Origin: Maribacter sp. PR1
Lineage (GTDB): Bacteria > Bacteroidota > Bacteroidia > Flavobacteriales > Flavobacteriaceae
Direction: 5' to 3'
Assembly (NCBI RefSeq): GCF_028464145.1
Contig: NZ_JAQPCG010000003.1
Location: 62,001-126,000 of the forward strand
DNA: 64,000 bases
Shown here: positions 60,229 to 64,000 of the stretch, piece after piece
Layout of the letters: each line of letters starts with the position of its first letter
Position numbering within the stretch: the first letter of the stretch is position 1
Translations under genes and position numbers: made by a program
The notes under the pieces: generated by a model
Databases searched by the model: none
What the model saw: the letters and a program-made list of their open reading frames with translations, nothing else
Told to the model about the DNA's origin: nothing

Positions 60229-61086
60229 TTATTTCTTGGTAAAACCTGCGTATAGCATCACCCCTGAAGTATAGAGGATAACAACCATGACAACCCAGCG
60301 TAGCACATCCAATGGAAGTGATTTAACTACAAAAGCGGCAATGGCTACTGCCACGATTCCAGGAATGGCCATGGCAACGGCGGCCTTTCTGTTATAGGCC
60401 TTTTCCCGAATAAAACGGACCGAGGCCGGAGGCATTAAAAAAGCGCAGGAACCCATCATAATCGGAAAAGCTACCTGAGGTGACATCCCAAGGGCGAAAA
60501 CCAAGGCCATACATGGAGCATATAATCCGATACCCGCTGTCATCACGGCCCCCAACCCAAAATTTGCAACTACGGCTACCGCCAGTTTCCAGCCTGTTAA
60601 TCCAATGGCCTCTCCCCCGCCCTGTATCCATTCCATACCTGTGGCCAGCATAAAAAATGCGGTAATCATTAAGGCAAAGCCTATGACTAAGCGAATCTTT
60701 TTTTCTGACATTTTAGCGACAATTCCCGCACCTAAGACGGCCCCGAGGGCTGCTGATATAAACATTAAGATCAAGGTTACGGGTTCCACTTCAATAATGG
60801 TGATAAAAATTAAAGCCTGGAATACCACCGGAAGGGTATTGGCAACGTTCATCGTTCCAGGAATATACTTATCCTTGGTTTGTTTCATAAATTTTAGAAG
60901 CGCGGTTTGAGGCGCAAAGGCTCCAATACCCAGGACATCAAAGAAATTGACTACAAATCCAATAATCGAGGTTTTGAGCCAGCTACTTTCTTCTAATGAA
61001 TTTTTATGGGCGAGGAAGTCTTTTGTTAAAACAACCCCGAACCAGAGTGCAAGGCCGGCCAACGAAATCCAAATTAGTGTTATCAT
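60229..61086 (-). CDS. TauE/SafE family anion permease
   Basis: 285 residues with about eight membrane segments. The family repeat is visible twice: FDVLGIGAFAPQTALL in the first half and NFGLGAVMTAGIGLYAPCMALVFALGMSPQVAFP in the second. Members export sulfite, sulfonates or similar organo-anions. It lies 67 bases from the next L-serine dehydratase gene and is read in the same direction, so the two may share a transcript. Substrate unknown. Confidence 0.9.
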   Translation of the reverse strand: MITLIWISLAGLALWFGVVLTKDFLAHKNSLEESSWLKTSIIGFVVNFFDVLGIGAFAPQTALLKFMKQTKDKYIPGTMNVANTLPVVFQALIFITIIEVEPVTLILMFISAALGAVLGAGIVAKMSEKKIRLVIGFALMITAFFMLATGMEWIQGGGEAIGLTGWKLAVAVVANFGLGAVMTAGIGLYAPCMALVFALGMSPQVAFPIMMGSCAFLMPPASVRFIREKAYNRKAAVAMAIPGIVAVAIAAFVVKSLPLDVLRWVVMVVILYTSGVMLYAGFTKK

Positions 61087-61153
61087 AGTTGGTTATGGTG
61101 GGTATTAAACAGTGAAGTACATCGTCTACGTACTCGTTTAACTATTAGTTGGG

Positions 61154-62743
61154 TTAGCAGACCTTAAAAAAGGTCTTGTTGGTATTAATTTCCCCATTGG
61201 CCAATTTAGCCTCTATTTCCTTTGCGGTTTTTGTTATCGCTAGGCCTCCCAAGCCTGTACAGCACAATGTGTTTGGCAGCGCATCACCTACACGTTTCAT
61301 GGTTTCCACTACTTCATCCAATGGAATTAAGTGATTGTAATCCGATAGGGCCATATTTGCGCAGGAAATGGCATTGGTAGCGGCCATAACATTTCTATTT
61401 AAACAGGGAGCTTCTACCCTATCGGCAATCATATCGCAGATCATGCCCAAGCTAGATTGTAAGGCCATGGAAGCTGCCGATAGCGATTGATTCAATGTTC
61501 CACTTTTTAATAGGACGATGCCTGCGGCCGCCATACCCGATCCTGATCCGCATTCGGCCATGCATCCGCCCACTTCAGCTGCAAAAGTGGAATGTGCCGC
61601 AATGAAAACCCCGATCATCCCAGCGGCTAACAAGGCCTTTACCATTTCGTCTTCCGAGAGCTTCAATGTTTTACCTATACCGATTAGTGCACCTGGCAAG
61701 GCACCACAGGAACCTGCAGTTGGTGCCGCTACAATTACACCCATAGAACTTTTGACTTCCATCATTGCAGAGGTGTATAGAATGACCTGGTTGAGGACAT
61801 CACCTTCGACCAACTCTTTTCCATCCATGCGTTCCTGGAAAGTCAAGGATTGGGGTCCTAGAATGCGATTGGTATATTTTGTTCCTTTTAGACCAAGGTC
61901 AATGGCATTTTTCATAATCTTATAAATAGCCCGCATCTTTTCAAATACGGCCTCCTTTGAAATAGCACCTCGTTCGCTTTCATAAGCAACGGCCAGCTCC
62001 CATAATTCAAGATTTTTGTCAGCATTGTACTCCAACATTTCAGTACAGGTAATAAAAGGAACCGTAAGATTTTTACGTGCCATTATCGGAAGTACGGGGT
62101 TTATTTTTTTAATAAAAAGCACTTCGTCCATTGCAAGAAGTGTTTCCTCTAGGCTAGCTGGAATAAACTGATTCGATTTTATTTCAATAAAAGATGAAGT
62201 TCCCTCACAGAAGGTCATCTCGTCAAAATCAAAAGACCTTTCTATATGGGCAACGAGATTCCTTGGTGTTTTGCAGTAGACCAAGGTTTGATAAAAATCT
62301 CCGGCCATAGATACCGTCGCGCCATCAATTTCAATGACCTCTATCATGCCCCCGCCCATGGAAAGGGCAGTAACTGTTCTGGTCTCACGCTCATTTTTAA
62401 GCGTAATCTTATACGTATTGGGATGTGTGGCCCCAATTGGATGAATATCAATTTTAATCTGAATCCCGGCTTCTTCAATTGCCTGAGCATAATTTGGGAG
62501 ACGCTCTTCATCGGCCTCCCATCCCAAAAAACCTCCAAACAAACCCATATCAGATCCTTGCCCCTTATGGGTGGTGGCCAAGGAACCGTTCGGGTCGAAT
62601 TCTATATATACTTTTTGAATGTTACCATTCATTAAATCCCGACACATTCTGCCAATGCGCAAAGCAGCTGCACAGTGCGAACTTGAAGGCCCACGCATTA
62701 CCGGACCAATGACATCATTGAATATGCTTGGATAACTTTTCAT
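61154..62743 (-). CDS. L-serine dehydratase, single-chain iron-sulfur type
   Basis: 529 residues. The beta-like domain begins at SIFNDVIGPVMRGPSSSHCAAALRIGRMCRDLM and the alpha domain contains GVIVAAPTAGSCGALPG and CLNRNVMAATNAI, with Cys residues for the oxygen-labile [4Fe-4S] cluster (also CCTGLGG near the end). It converts L-serine to pyruvate and ammonia. Alpha and beta parts that are separate genes in some bacteria are fused here. It lies directly upstream of the TauE/SafE gene. Confidence 0.92.
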   Translation of the reverse strand: MKSYPSIFNDVIGPVMRGPSSSHCAAALRIGRMCRDLMNGNIQKVYIEFDPNGSLATTHKGQGSDMGLFGGFLGWEADEERLPNYAQAIEEAGIQIKIDIHPIGATHPNTYKITLKNERETRTVTALSMGGGMIEVIEIDGATVSMAGDFYQTLVYCKTPRNLVAHIERSFDFDEMTFCEGTSSFIEIKSNQFIPASLEETLLAMDEVLFIKKINPVLPIMARKNLTVPFITCTEMLEYNADKNLELWELAVAYESERGAISKEAVFEKMRAIYKIMKNAIDLGLKGTKYTNRILGPQSLTFQERMDGKELVEGDVLNQVILYTSAMMEVKSSMGVIVAAPTAGSCGALPGALIGIGKTLKLSEDEMVKALLAAGMIGVFIAAHSTFAAEVGGCMAECGSGSGMAAAGIVLLKSGTLNQSLSAASMALQSSLGMICDMIADRVEAPCLNRNVMAATNAISCANMALSDYNHLIPLDEVVETMKRVGDALPNTLCCTGLGGLAITKTAKEIEAKLANGEINTNKTFFKVC

Positions 62744-63257
62744 TTAGCGATTTATATTTTAACGTTTAAAGCGTATGTCTAAGACTTTAAAGTAATGAAA
62801 ATTTAATTATCATTTTCTAAACAATTGTTCTTAACCCATTTTACGCACACTTATTAATGGCCGCTTATTTTATAGTATTGGAATTCCTGAAGCTTCTTTG
62901 TCGATTTCACTCCCCTCCTTTTCTGCTTTTAGGTTGCATATCATGAGCTTGTTCGTTACCGGTAATTTGTTGAAATAAGTATTTATGAATCTTAAAATAA
63001 AGATTCTCGCTTTTCTTTTTTATCGGTAACCAAATCGCAACTTGGTCCTTCGACCTTTCTTGGAATAAGTCATATATGGGACATTTTAATACATCTTCTG
63101 AGGCTGGTTAAAATGTAGTTCATAATGCAAAATGCAGCCTTTGTAACGGGTGTTAGGTAACTTAATTTTGTAGTTATAACGATTTAAATTCTTCCTTTAG
63201 GTTCACCATGCAAGAGATTTACTAAAGAATAGTTATATTCAGCATCCAATTTTTTCA
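62744..63257. other. 514-base non-coding stretch between serine dehydratase and transporter
   Basis: Divergent intergenic region. It contains a good Bacteroidota promoter for the downstream transporter (63140-63170, listed separately). A 66-codon open frame on the minus strand (62907-63107) lacks any start codon and is discussed among the rejected items. No RNA gene or repeat recognised. Confidence 0.6.
63140..63170 (+). promoter_or_regulatory. Bacteroidota-type promoter for the amino acid/cation-chloride transporter
   Basis: TTTG (63140-63143), exactly 19 bases, TAATTTTG (63163-63170): a perfect fit to the TTTG-N19-TAnnTTTG consensus. The transcript leader to the ATG at 63258 would be about 80 bases. 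Confidence 0.75.
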
Positions 63258-64000
63258 ATGAAGAAAATTCAAAAATTCGGATCTTTTGCAGGTGTTTTTA
63301 CACCTTCCTTGCTTACTATTTTGGGGGTTATCATGTACATGCGTTTGGGCTGGGTAGTTGGTAATGCAGGATTAATTGGAGCGATTGTTATTATTGGTAT
63401 CGCCCATGTTATTTCAATAACTACAGGATTGAGCATCTCCTCTGTAGCCACGGATAAAAAAATTGGGGCTGGTGGTGTGTACTATGTACTTTCACGTAGT
63501 ATGGGAATCCCTATTGGCGGCTCAATTGGTATTTCCCTTTATGTGGGTACCGCACTCTCCATAGCTTTGTACTTGATTGGATTTGCCGAAAGTTTCAATG
63601 ATTTTTTTGATTTTGGCAAAACTATCAATGATTTAAGGATTACGGGGTCAATTGCATTGGTTGCCATTACCATATTGGCTTTAATTAGTACTTCTATAGC
63701 CTTAAAAACACAATACATTATTTTATCCGCCATTGTAGTATCCATTGTATCCATTGTTTTTGGAACAAGGGATTTTGTGCCGGAAACAGTTAGTATGGTC
63801 GCTACCGAAGGCGCAGTACCTATGGAAATTGTATTTGCTGTATTTTTCCCTGCAGTTACCGGATTTACAGCGGGCATTGCCATGAGCGGTGATTTAAAAG
63901 ATCCCAAGAAATCCATTCCAAAAGGTACGTTATGGGCTATTGGTGTTGGACTTGTAGTTTATATATCCTTGGCAATTTTTATTGCCGTAAGTATCGATTC
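63258..64000 (+). CDS. APC-superfamily transporter (cation-chloride cotransporter/amino acid permease-like), 3' end outside window
   Basis: About 247 residues are visible from the ATG at 63258 and the frame continues past the window edge. The start MKKIQKFGSFAGVFTPSLLTILGVIMYMRLGWVVGNAG and the following ISITTGLSISSVATDKKIGAGGVYYVLSRSMG are typical of SLC12-type cation-chloride cotransporters and related amino acid permeases; TAGIAMSGDLKDPKKSIPKGTLWA supports this. Seven or so membrane helices are visible. The substrate is not known. Confidence 0.88.
   Translation, partial: MKKIQKFGSFAGVFTPSLLTILGVIMYMRLGWVVGNAGLIGAIVIIGIAHVISITTGLSISSVATDKKIGAGGVYYVLSRSMGIPIGGSIGISLYVGTALSIALYLIGFAESFNDFFDFGKTINDLRITGSIALVAITILALISTSIALKTQYIILSAIVVSIVSIVFGTRDFVPETVSMVATEGAVPMEIVFAVFFPAVTGFTAGIAMSGDLKDPKKSIPKGTLWAIGVGLVVYISLAIFIAVSID

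Noticed and set aside
62907..63107. A 66-codon open frame on the minus strand (starting PASEDVLKCPIYDL) in the gap between the serine dehydratase and transporter genes.
   Set aside because: It has no ATG, GTG or TTG near its upstream end, lies over the promoter side of the transporter gene, and an open stretch of this length is not rare in AT-rich DNA. It could be a gene remnant, but I cannot support it.
1..64000. tRNA, rRNA, CRISPR arrays, transposases and phage genes.
   Set aside because: I looked for T-loop motifs with clover-leaf context, regularly spaced repeats, DDE/integrase motifs and phage structural proteins on both strands and found none. Absence by eye is not proof for small RNAs.

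Overview
The window is chromosomal DNA from a member of the Flavobacteriaceae (Bacteroidota), most likely marine. The evidence is an AT-rich base composition, promoters of the Bacteroidota type (TTTG, about 19 bases, TAnnTTTG), many short lipoproteins with an N-terminal lipobox, and typical family genes (TlpA/DUF4369 lipoprotein, DUF4251, DUF1206, DUF1835, a fused 2-oxoacid dehydrogenase E1, a MutS2-like protein without a Smr domain). The genus cannot be named from the sequence. Gene density is high. I saw no rRNA, tRNA, CRISPR array, transposase or phage genes.

Layout. 1-2.1 kb: a cut-off radical SAM DNA-repair/modification protein, divergent from an XRE-S24 (LexA-like) regulator, with three copies of a 14-base operator-like box between them. 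2.1-13.4 kb: housekeeping and envelope genes (acetyltransferase, gamma-glutamyltransferase, ACP phosphodiesterase, GlmM, sterol desaturase-like protein, LpxL-type acyltransferase, rhomboid protease, LVIVD lipoprotein, TlpA-like lipoprotein, small outer-membrane protein). 13.5-21.2 kb: FAD/Fe-S oxidoreductase, LpxH-like phosphoesterase, chorismate synthase, dicarboxylate symporter, DUF1206 and DCC proteins. 21.3-26.9 kb: two overlapping TPR/membrane/LuxR-like regulators that share an identical 202-residue C-terminal part, divergent from a cholesterol-dependent-cytolysin-like lipoprotein; the shared intergenic region is full of TGTCCAT repeats. 27-39.9 kb: MutS2-like ATPase, DUF421, uracil-DNA glycosylase, response regulator, an operon of binding-protein-fold protein, nucleoside phosphorylase and DUF1835 protein, SUI1/eIF1, a 2-oxoglutarate/Fe(II) dioxygenase-like protein, the fused E1 and two lipoproteins.

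39.9-46.1 kb is the most interesting block: eight tightly packed genes (flavoprotein, methyltransferase, type III polyketide synthase, enoyl-reductase-like SDR, FabZ-like dehydratase, ketosynthase, acyl carrier protein, small membrane protein). It looks like a biosynthetic cluster in which a small type II fatty-acid-like set builds a starter chain for a type III PKS, whose product is then methylated and oxidised. 46-53.4 kb: TerC, nitroreductase, ribosome hibernation factor, FKBP isomerase, a TlpA thioredoxin lipoprotein next to a sialidase-fold lipoprotein with a CDCC motif, and a nucleoside deaminase. 53.4-57.7 kb is an accessory-looking island: covalent-flavin oxidase, two almost identical NTF2-like secreted proteins, and a DUF4242-cyclase-like-AraC regulator, with a 21-base-spaced direct repeat at the promoter of the NTF2-like genes. 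57.9-64 kb: dipeptidyl peptidase IV, TauE/SafE, L-serine dehydratase and the start of a cation-chloride/amino-acid transporter.

A second-scale signal is the 12-base palindrome ATCGTATACGAT: five exact copies plus one near match, all between 19.9 and 41.3 kb, mostly inside genes and in different reading frames.
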